The notes beneath the pieces were generated by a model. The model saw nothing but the letters and a program-made list of their open reading frames with translations. It did no database searches and was not told the origin of the DNA. Position numbers and translations under genes: made by a program. Below are positions 58,030 to 64,000 of a stretch of 64,000 nt of DNA, in pieces. Position 1 is the first letter of the stretch. Each line of letters opens with the position of its first letter. The DNA comes from Geodermatophilus africanus (GTDB taxonomy: Bacteria; Actinomycetota; Actinomycetes; Mycobacteriales; Geodermatophilaceae), in NCBI RefSeq assembly GCF_900107105.1, contig NZ_FNOT01000002.1:248001-312000 (forward strand). The letters run 5' to 3'.

Positions 58030-59175
58030 TCAGCGAGTGGCCCACTCACGATGTGGTCCGCGGTGCACGGCCGCATAGACCTGGTCGCGCAGCTCGTTGG
58101 CGCGCCGGTCGGTCAGGGTCCCCGCCAGGGGGCGCAGCACCAGCCGCAGCAGCACGTTGACCTGGTCCCGCCGCAGCCCGAGCCGCCGCCGAGCGGTATC
58201 GGGGAGGTCGGTGTAGCCGGTGCTGGACAGGACGGTCACGGCCTCCAGGTCCTCGACCGCCGGGCCGAGGGAGGAGCGGACCGCGTCCCCGAGCAGCTCG
58301 GCGTCGACCGGGGCGTCGGTGACGATGGACAGGTCCCGGCGCACCGGCGGCTGCGAGGACACCGGCCGCCACGGGCGCAGGTCCAGCAGCTGTTCCGCGA
58401 TGCGCGGCTCGGTCGAGCGCAGCACGCGGATGTCGGGGATGCCCTTGCGGAGCATCAGCGCGCGGTCCAGCCCCATGCCGAGCGCCAGGCCGGTGCAGCG
58501 GTCCGGGTCGAGGCCGGCGCCCGCGAGCACGTGCCCGGCGGCCAGTCCGCACTCGGCCAGCTCCACCCACCCGGCGGCGGTGCACACGTCGACCTGCAGG
58601 CCGGCCGTCGTGTACGGGTGGCGGGCAGGGGAGGTGCGCCAGCGCGCCCCGGGCAGCACGGCACCGACGACCAGCTCGACCATCTGCCGGAGGTCGCCGA
58701 CGTCGAGCCGCCGCCCGACCGATCCGACCGTGGTGAGGCGCCACAGGTCCACCTGGTGGGGCGTGCCGACGTGCAGCCGGTCGATGGCGTCCCGGCGGTG
58801 GCACAGGCCGGGGAGCGCCAGGAGCACGTCGACCTCGGTCCCGGCGTTCCCGGCTCGGGCGAGCGCGCGGAGAGCGGGCGGGACGCCGGCCGTGGTGTGG
58901 CTGCGCAGCATCACCGTCTCGGCGGCGTAGCGGCTGTACCGGGCGTCCCGGGTGGTGTCGGCGGCCGCGTAGCCGAGGCGGTCGTAGTTGTCCTCCACGC
59001 TCACCAGCGGCCGGCGCCGCTGGACGTCGAGGGAGCAGCCCCAGGCGCCGGTCAGGGCGGCCAGCACGTCGTCCAGCAGCGCCTGCACCGCGTGCGGACC
59101 GCCGACGGGGTCGGACAGGTCGCGCAGCTCGAGCGCGACCGCGAGGTCGTGGGGGGACAGCAGGGGAGGAGTCAC
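58030..59175 (-). CDS. PheRS alpha-like class II synthetase with fused FDX-ACB domain
   Basis: The 381-residue protein has a PheRS-alpha-type catalytic core: RSHTTAGVPPAL, LYRFTTVG-like WRLTTVGSVGRR, WVELAECGLAAGHVL, and motif 3 ALGMGLDRALMLRKGIPDIR. The C-terminal 95 residues form a ferredoxin-fold anticodon-binding domain (PVRRDLSIVTDAPVDAELLG to RDQVYAAVH), normally found at the end of the beta subunit. Catalytic core plus FDX-ACB in one chain is the layout of monomeric mitochondrial PheRS. No beta subunit gene adjoins it, so this is probably a paralogue of the normal enzyme. Start at GTG 59175. Confidence 0.78.
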   Translation of the reverse strand: MTPPLLSPHDLAVALELRDLSDPVGGPHAVQALLDDVLAALTGAWGCSLDVQRRRPLVSVEDNYDRLGYAAADTTRDARYSRYAAETVMLRSHTTAGVPPALRALARAGNAGTEVDVLLALPGLCHRRDAIDRLHVGTPHQVDLWRLTTVGSVGRRLDVGDLRQMVELVVGAVLPGARWRTSPARHPYTTAGLQVDVCTAAGWVELAECGLAAGHVLAGAGLDPDRCTGLALGMGLDRALMLRKGIPDIRVLRSTEPRIAEQLLDLRPWRPVSSQPPVRRDLSIVTDAPVDAELLGDAVRSSLGPAVEDLEAVTVLSSTGYTDLPDTARRRLGLRRDQVNVLLRLVLRPLAGTLTDRRANELRDQVYAAVHRGPHREWATR

Positions 59176-59390
59176 GGGAGGCCCTTCGGGGACGTCGGCG
59201 GGGAGGGAGGGGCACCCCCGGCCGACGGCTCCGCGACGGGCTACCGGCTGACCTCGGCGCCCACACGGCTGCTCGGCAGCCGGGGGCGGGCGAAGGAGGT
59301 CACAGGTCGACGGTAGCGCCGGCGGACGACACCGCGCACGCGATTTCGGCGCGGCCACGGGAGCCTCGGCCGGCGTCGTGGCCGGGCGGC

Positions 59391-60836
59391 TCAGCGTTCC
59401 CAGAGCTGCACGAGCAGGTCGGTCTTCGAGGCGTCGAACGCGTGCTCGTCGACCACCCGCAGCCCCGCGTCGAGCAGGAGGTCGTCGTCGTCGGTGGACA
59501 CCACCTCGCCCCGGATCGCCCGGCGGACCAGCCATACCCGGTCCGCGGTCGCCGGGGCGTCGTCCGGCGGCAGCACGACGTCGGCCTGCAGCTGCGGCGC
59601 CGTCGTCCGCACGTAGTGGTCCAGGCCGGTCGCCGAGCGCTGGTCCGCCGCGACGACCGGCTCGCCGGCACGGTGCCGCTCCGCGAGCAGCGCCACGACG
59701 TCGTCCGCGCGCTCCCGGGGCTCGCGCTCGGCCAGCGGCGAGGACGCGACCAGCGAGCACGCCACCAGCAACCCGGCGACCGGCGCCCGGGCGACCCTCG
59801 GCGCCGCCAGCGCACCCACCGCCGCCAGCACGCCGAGCCCCAGCAATCCCGCCAGCAGGTAGCGCGGCAGGTACACCGGCCGCAGCTGCTCGGCCAGCTG
59901 CAGCAGCCCCAGCGGGACGAGCACCCAGCAGATCCCGACCACGCGCGCCCCGGCGCCGCGCAGCGCGCCCAGCACGGCGAGCCCCACGGTCAGGAACAGC
60001 AGCGGCCGCAGCCCGCCGGCCCACGCCTCGACGGCGAGGTCGGCCAGCGTCCCCTCGGTGTCGCGCAGGTGATCGGCGTTGCGCGCGCCGGTCCCGTTGA
60101 GCAGGTTCACCCCGACCAGTCCGACGACGGGCAGCACCGCCGCGGCGCCGGTGAGCACCACCGGCCACGCCCGCAGCCCGCGCAGCAGCAGAGCCGTGAC
60201 GACGAACGCCGCCAGCACGGTGGCCGCGTACCAGTGCGCCAGCCCCATCCCGGCCCCGGCCACCCCGAACAGCAGCAGCCCCCGCGGCGCCCTCTGCAGC
60301 CAGCGCACCAGCCCCAGCAGCGCCCCGCCGGTCGCCAGCACCGCCAGTCCGTACGGGCGCGCCTCCACCGCCTGCTCCAGCAGCAGCGGGCTCGCCGCCA
60401 GCACGACCCCGGCCAGCACCCCGGCCGCGCGGGAGGTCAGCCGGGTCACCGCCCGCGTGATCGCCGCCAGCCCGCCGGCGGTCGCGAGCAGCGACAGCAC
60501 CCGCAACGAGACGTCCCCGCCGGTCCCCGGCAGCAGCAGCCACGTGTGCACGACGAAGTACCAGGGCGCGTTGTACGACGGCGGGACGTCGGCCAGGTAG
60601 CTCGTCGTCCCCCGTCCCTCCACGATCGCCGCGAGGATCTCGCCGTACGGCCGGCGCCCCACCTCGGCGGTGAACAGCTCGTCGAACCACAGCCCGTGCC
60701 CCGGCAGGAGCAGCACCGTGCCCAGCAGGACGACGGCCAGCGGCGGCAGCAGCTCGAGCACCGACCAGCGGGTGGACGGTGACGGCGCGGGGACCCGTGG
60801 TGCCGGTGCGGACACCCGTTCGGCCGTCGTGCTCAC
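59391..60836 (-). CDS. Polytopic GT-C-type glycosyltransferase
   Basis: The 481-residue protein has about 11 hydrophobic segments. The first outer loop carries the GT-C acidic motif in GHGLWFDELFTAEVGR (Asp-Glu), followed by PPSYNAPWYFVVHTWLL. This is the GT39/ArnT-like family that uses polyprenyl-phosphate sugars at the outer face of the membrane. A soluble C-terminal part follows (about residues 400-481). Acceptor unknown. GTG 60836 was chosen because upstream codons read as non-coding. Confidence 0.75.
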   Translation of the reverse strand: MSTTAERVSAPAPRVPAPSPSTRWSVLELLPPLAVVLLGTVLLLPGHGLWFDELFTAEVGRRPYGEILAAIVEGRGTTSYLADVPPSYNAPWYFVVHTWLLLPGTGGDVSLRVLSLLATAGGLAAITRAVTRLTSRAAGVLAGVVLAASPLLLEQAVEARPYGLAVLATGGALLGLVRWLQRAPRGLLLFGVAGAGMGLAHWYAATVLAAFVVTALLLRGLRAWPVVLTGAAAVLPVVGLVGVNLLNGTGARNADHLRDTEGTLADLAVEAWAGGLRPLLFLTVGLAVLGALRGAGARVVGICWVLVPLGLLQLAEQLRPVYLPRYLLAGLLGLGVLAAVGALAAPRVARAPVAGLLVACSLVASSPLAEREPRERADDVVALLAERHRAGEPVVAADQRSATGLDHYVRTTAPQLQADVVLPPDDAPATADRVWLVRRAIRGEVVSTDDDDLLLDAGLRVVDEHAFDASKTDLLVQLWER

Positions 60837-60924
60837 GCCCAGCAGGTTAGGCGACCCTTTCTCGGGGGCCGGAGGTGTCGTCGGTCCGCCGTATCGTCCG
60901 CGGCCGAGACAGGGGAGGGGAGCG

Positions 60925-61064
60925 GTGACCGCAGGTCCCGGGCCCAGCCCGCCGCCGACGTCGGAGACGGTCGCCCGGCGGTTCCGCAGCCAGCCGCGCC
61001 GCGACACCCCGCACGAGCTCGCCGTCCGCCGGCGGCTGCACGCCCGTGGCGTGCGCTACCGCTG
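60925..61064 (+). pseudogene. vsr: Truncated vsr (very short patch repair endonuclease) remnant
   Basis: GTG 60925 behind AGGGGAGGGG starts a frame reading SETVARRFRSQPRRDTPHEL, then AVRRRLHARGVRYR. This is the Vsr N terminus, with the RDT block and LHARGxRYR. Where the fold should continue (RVDxxLPGRPD, then the GCFWH nuclease core), the sequence changes to GGAAGGACGGGGTCCTCC and runs antisense into the DUF6328 gene. About 45 codons remain out of 140-150, without the active site. No cytosine methyltransferase gene is near. Confidence 0.7.
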
Positions 61065-61082
61065 GAAGGACGGGGTCCTCCA

Positions 61083-61592
61083 TCAGTGCTCCGGGTCGTC
61101 CTGCTCGTTGCGGGCGCGCTTCCAGAACGGGACGGCGAGCCACCACCAGGCCAGCAGGGCACCCACCACCGCGGCGGTGAACCACGCGAGGGTCAGGTCG
61201 AAGACCACGTCGGTCACCAGCAGCACCGCGCTGACGATCGCCACCGCCAGCACGGTCAGTCCGAGGGTCGCCGACCGGTTGCTGCGCCGCAGCAGCGCCT
61301 CCTTGTCCTGCTGCCGGAAGAGGACCCGGTGCTGCGCGGCCGGCGCGATGAGCAGGCCGGTCGCCACGGCGGCGGCGAGCAGCGTGACGAAGTAGACATC
61401 GCGCTGGAAGTCGGTGAGTTCGGCGCCGCGCTGCTGGAAGGGGACGACGAGCAGGAACGCGAAGAGGAACTGCACCCCCGGCAGGGCCACCCGCAGTTCG
61501 TTGAGCAGCTCCATGAGCTCGCGGTCGATGCGTTCCTTGCGGCTCTCGTAGGACGAGTCGCCGCTGCGCTGAGGACTCCGCACGTCCGTCAC
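61083..61592 (-). CDS. DUF6328-like four-helix membrane protein
   Basis: The 169-residue protein has a charged N-terminal helix (RKERIDRELMELLNELRVAL) and four membrane segments, the pattern of DUF6328 proteins (PGVQFLFAFLL, TDFQRDVYFVTLLAAA, QHRVLFRQQDK). Function unknown. The 3' end lies at the vsr breakpoint. The 302 bases upstream contain its promoter region and a terminator but no gene. Confidence 0.75.
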   Translation of the reverse strand: MTDVRSPQRSGDSSYESRKERIDRELMELLNELRVALPGVQFLFAFLLVVPFQQRGAELTDFQRDVYFVTLLAAAVATGLLIAPAAQHRVLFRQQDKEALLRRSNRSATLGLTVLAVAIVSAVLLVTDVVFDLTLAWFTAAVVGALLAWWWLAVPFWKRARNEQDDPEH

Positions 61593-61846
61593 GCTCCTCG
61601 CCTCCCGTTCACCCGCTGTTCACCTCTGGCCGGATGGTGCCACGCCGTGGTGCGGGGTGAGCGCGGTTCGAACGCGCATCGAACCAGGACACCCGCGAGG
61701 GGGACGTGTCGATGTGGACGCCTTTGGAGCCTCACCGGCAGGAGGAGACCGGTGGCGCTGGAGGGTGGCGGGCAGCAGGCCGCCGAGGACGGCGACCCGC
61801 CGTTCCGCCCCCGGACCCCGGCGACGCCGGACGGGGCTGGCACACG

Positions 61847-61885
61847 ACGAGGCCCGGTGGACCGGATCGGTCCACCGGGCCTCGT
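61847..61885 (-). terminator. Hairpin terminator after the PGPGW-like gene
   Basis: ACGAGGCCCGGTGGACC (61847-61863) and GGTCCACCGGGCCTCGT (61869-61885) are perfect 17-base arms with the loop GGATC. It begins ten bases after the stop codon of the minus-strand gene ending at 61895. Confidence 0.8.
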
Positions 61886-61894
61886 ACGGGAGGG

Positions 61895-62359
61895 TCAGCC
61901 GCCGACGGCCGCGATGGCGCGGTCCACCAGGTCGTAGTGGCCCACCGCCCAGAAGACGACGCCGGCCGCGGCCAGGCCCCCGATCGTCACGGCGGCCGAG
62001 CTCACCGGGTGCTGCTTGGCGTGCGCCCAGGTGTCGCGGGCCTGGCGGCGGAACGCGGCGAAGAAGCGCCGCGCCCACTCGAACTCGGTGGACCACACCC
62101 AGAACCCGACCAGGATCGGCGGGATGGTGAGCGGCCCCGGCAGCACGGTGAGCGCCAGACCGAGCAGGACGAACAGCAGCCCGGCGAAGAACACCGCGAT
62201 CCGGTAGACGGTGGCCAGCCCCGGCTTGCGCCGGACGCGGTCGCGCCATGATCCGGGCTCGACCGGACGCGGCTGGCCCAGCCCGTCGGTGCAGTCGGGG
62301 CAGCGGGTCGCGCCGCTGCCGGCGTGCGTCTGGTCGCGGGCATCGAGGGTGCGGGTCAC
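61895..62359 (-). CDS. PGPGW / TIGR02611-like transmembrane protein
   Basis: The 154-residue protein has a membrane hairpin with LGLALTVLPGPLTIPPILVG and FWVWSTEFEWARRF, characteristic of PGPGW/TIGR02611 proteins, plus a third segment near the C terminus. The N terminus has a CPDC knuckle. Function unknown. Confidence 0.7.
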   Translation of the reverse strand: MTRTLDARDQTHAGSGATRCPDCTDGLGQPRPVEPGSWRDRVRRKPGLATVYRIAVFFAGLLFVLLGLALTVLPGPLTIPPILVGFWVWSTEFEWARRFFAAFRRQARDTWAHAKQHPVSSAAVTIGGLAAAGVVFWAVGHYDLVDRAIAAVGG

Positions 62360-62399
62360 CAGGACTCCTGGGTCGGCTCGGGGGTGCGGAGGAGCGCGG

Positions 62400-62939
62400 T
62401 CAGCGCTGCGCTAGTCCGCGCGCGACCTCGCTGGGCCGCTGCTGCTCACCGGCGTACGAGCTGACCACCACGAGGGCACCCGTCAGGGCCGGGATCACCC
62501 ACTGCAGCTGGTCGAGCTTCGCCTGGGCCGCGGCCACCTCGGCCTTGGCCCGCTTGCTCGGCTTGGTGCCCGAGCGCGACGGCGTCCCACCGGCGTCGGA
62601 CACGACCTTGCCCAGTGCCCGGCTGTACGCGGTGACGCCCAGCGCTGCTGCGGTCAACGTGGTCTTGAGCGCGCTCATGCCCGCGACGCCCTGCTGCTCG
62701 GCGACCCTCCTGCGGTTGCCGAGCAGCTGGCCGACGCTGCCGACGAGGTGCGCGCCGATGGCCGCGGCGTTGACCGGCGTCCACCGGTCCCAGCCGGCGT
62801 TGGCGACCCGGCCGGTGTCCGAGGCGCTGCCGGCCTCACCGGCGGCGGCGTTGAGCGCCACGGCGTTGGCGAGCGTGCCGCCGAACCAGGCGGACAGTCC
62901 GAGGTCGTGCAGCGAACGGGACAGGGTGTTGCGCGCCAT
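62400..62939 (-). CDS. Hypothetical membrane protein
   Basis: The 179-residue protein starts at ATG 62939 with AGGAGGAGCTCAGC-type ribosome site (CTCCAGGAGGAGCTCAGC on its strand). Two or three hydrophobic stretches (LKTTLTAAALGVTAYS, WVIPALTGALVVVSSYAG) flank a basic loop (SRSGTKPSKRAKAEVAAAQA). The N-terminal WFGGTLANAVALNAAAGEAG resembles actinobacterial membrane proteins of unknown function. Confidence 0.6.
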   Translation of the reverse strand: MARNTLSRSLHDLGLSAWFGGTLANAVALNAAAGEAGSASDTGRVANAGWDRWTPVNAAAIGAHLVGSVGQLLGNRRRVAEQQGVAGMSALKTTLTAAALGVTAYSRALGKVVSDAGGTPSRSGTKPSKRAKAEVAAAQAKLDQLQWVIPALTGALVVVSSYAGEQQRPSEVARGLAQR

Positions 62940-63022
62940 GCTGAGCTCCTCCTGGAGAGTCTGTGGGTGGAGTCGCTCTACCCCGTCTCCGTGATCCACA
63001 CGCGATGGCGCAGATCGGTTGC

Positions 63023-63289
63023 TCAGCCGTAGCGCAGCGCCGCCCGGCGGCGTGCCTTGGCCGCTTCCTCCTCGCGGTCCTTGGGCGGCGCGGTGGTGAC
63101 CAGCGCGGCCAGCAGCCGGGCGGAGGCCTCGGCGACCTCCGCGACGGCGCGGTCGAACGCCTCCGCGTTGGCTTGGGACGGCTTCGCCGTCCCGCTGATC
63201 TTGCGCACGTACTGCAGTGCGGCGGCGTGCACCTCGTCCTCGGTGACGGGCGGCTCGAAGTTGGCCAGCGGCCGGATGTTGCGGCACAT
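63023..63289 (-). CDS. DUF2277 protein
   Basis: The 88-residue protein begins MCRNIRPLANFEPPVTEDEV and continues AALQYVRKISGTAKPSQAN, the full DUF2277 signature including the N-terminal Cys. The family is widespread in actinobacteria and of unknown function. Confidence 0.85.
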   Translation of the reverse strand: MCRNIRPLANFEPPVTEDEVHAAALQYVRKISGTAKPSQANAEAFDRAVAEVAEASARLLAALVTTAPPKDREEEAAKARRRAALRYG

Positions 63290-63328
63290 GCGCGGCAGCG
63301 TAGGAGCGCGTACCGACGTCCGGGAGCC

Positions 63329-63910
63329 TCAGCCGCCGAAGCCGGCCCGGTCGACCCGGCGGTGGTAGCGGGTGCCCAGCGCGCCGCCGAGCAGCGCACC
63401 GAGCAGGGCGGCCCCCGCGACCGCCGCGAGCGTCACGAGCCCGGCGGTGGTGGCGGTGCCCTCGCCGACCGGGATGCGCGGCAGCTCCAGCCGGGCGAGC
63501 ACGTTGAACTGGCTGCCGATCACCGCCACGGCGCCGGAGAGCACCAGCACCACGACCAGGCCGACCAGCCACACCGCCAGGCCCTGGCGGACGCCGGCGA
63601 AGCGCGACATCCGCCCGGCCACGTACCCGCCGGCCAGGTAGGAGACGAAGAGGACGACGAGCAGCGCGACCGCCCCGCGCAGCCCGATCGCCTCGGCCGA
63701 CGCGCCGTCGGTCAGCCCCAGCCCGGTGCCGGCCGCCGCCACCAGTGCCAGCAGCGGCACCGCCAGACCGGTCGCCGACAGCCAGCCGAAGAAGGCCGCC
63801 CCCCAGCTGGTGCCGCCGAACTGCGACCGCTGGACGGCGACGGCCTGCCGGGCGGTGGCCGCCCGTGCCGCGCCGTCGGCTCCCGGCAGCGGGTGGTCGG
63901 TGCGCGCCAT
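63329..63910 (-). CDS. Hypothetical four-helix membrane protein
   Basis: The 193-residue protein has four hydrophobic segments (WGAAFFGWLSATGLAVPLLA, AVALLVVLFVSYLAGGYVAG, GLAVWLVGLVVVLVLSGAVA, TLAAVAGAALLGALLGGALG) and a short basic C terminus. The GGYVAGRMSRFAGVRQGLAVW segment is typical of actinobacterial membrane proteins with no known role. GGAGGCCCGCC precedes the ATG. The last 90 bases of the window show no further gene. Confidence 0.65.
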   Translation of the reverse strand: MARTDHPLPGADGAARAATARQAVAVQRSQFGGTSWGAAFFGWLSATGLAVPLLALVAAAGTGLGLTDGASAEAIGLRGAVALLVVLFVSYLAGGYVAGRMSRFAGVRQGLAVWLVGLVVVLVLSGAVAVIGSQFNVLARLELPRIPVGEGTATTAGLVTLAAVAGAALLGALLGGALGTRYHRRVDRAGFGG

Positions 63911-64000
63911 GGCGGGCCTCCTGGGGAAGATCGGAGCCGGACGTGCGCGGGAGTGCCCGGTGCGGGCTCCGGGAAACGGCGCGCCGGGGAGGAGGCGGCG

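Noticed and set aside
58030-60690. An 886-residue frame combining the PheRS-like protein with upstream sequence
   Set aside because: The N-terminal 500 residues are out of frame with the GT-C glycosyltransferase gene and read as Gly/Arg/Ala noise; the true start is GTG 59175.
61665-61686. TTCGAACGCGCATCGAACC resembling a LexA box
   Set aside because: The second half-site is in direct rather than inverted orientation (ATCGAA), so it does not match TCGAAC-N4-GTTCGA well; position relative to a gene start is also unsuitable.

Overview
The window is about 74% G+C DNA with GTG-rich starts, many 1-4 base gene overlaps, a mycothiol-dependent enzyme family, DUF222/HNH (13E12-type) and DUF574-type methyltransferase genes, IdeR-type iron boxes and a c-di-AMP riboswitch in front of an NlpC/P60 gene. 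Together with the rhodopsin and bacteriophytochrome genes this points to an actinobacterium, most likely Geodermatophilaceae (Blastococcus, Geodermatophilus or Modestobacter type). The assignment rests on protein resemblance by eye; no search was run. It is chromosomal DNA with no rRNA, tRNA, CRISPR array or insertion sequence that I could recognise.

Layout. 1-4.1 kb: 3' part of a TM0106-type RecB-like nuclease/SF1 helicase, a Doc toxin-antitoxin pair with a perfect palindromic operator, and an HD hydrolase. 4.2-12.9 kb: NrtR-like regulator, small envelope and HAD proteins, a receiver/thioredoxin-reductase-like fusion, a PfkB kinase, a methyltransferase, an ADP-ribosylglycohydrolase fused to a protein phosphatase, and a membrane protein. 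13-16.3 kb: two broken genes, the riboswitch-controlled NlpC/P60 hydrolase and a STAS protein. 16.3-22.2 kb: RtcB, then a divergent partner-switching locus (PASTA kinase, RsbW-like ATPase, STAS antagonist, bacteriophytochrome-SpoIIE phosphatase) that looks like a light-responsive sigma-factor control module.

22.4-33.8 kb is the most system-like part: a kinase, a 45-residue membrane peptide, a TRAFAC-type GTPase and a GAP1-like protein form one tight minus-strand operon, followed by a VapBC-type pair and a 2010-residue DUF4011/helicase/Vsr-like/DUF3320 protein. The architecture suggests nucleotide-dependent conflict (defence) systems.

34-43.9 kb: an AraC-type regulator, enoyl-CoA hydratase, then a catabolic locus (GntR/FCD regulator, ATP-dependent hydantoinase subunits A and B, carbamoylsarcosine-amidase-like isochorismatase, and divergent NTF2-like and isocitrate-lyase-family genes) with two matching operator sites. 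44-50.2 kb: ferritin-like and small proteins, thioesterase, mycothiol-dependent enzyme, a DTE-type rhodopsin, and a GNAT gene joined in frame to another gene through a repeat. 50.3-56.4 kb: an iron ABC importer and an aldolase/epimerase/glycosyltransferase operon, each with an IdeR-like box. 56.7-64 kb: an SOS-box DUF222/HNH gene, a monomeric PheRS-like protein, a GT-C-type glycosyltransferase, a vsr remnant and several membrane proteins.

Two dispersed repeat families run through the window: a palindrome built on GACCTC..CTGCTTCC / GGAAGCAG..GAGGTC (seven copies, all intergenic), and a composite element carrying GAAGGACCCCGTCCTC hairpins (three copies between 45.9 and 49.8 kb plus a fragment at the vsr breakpoint).
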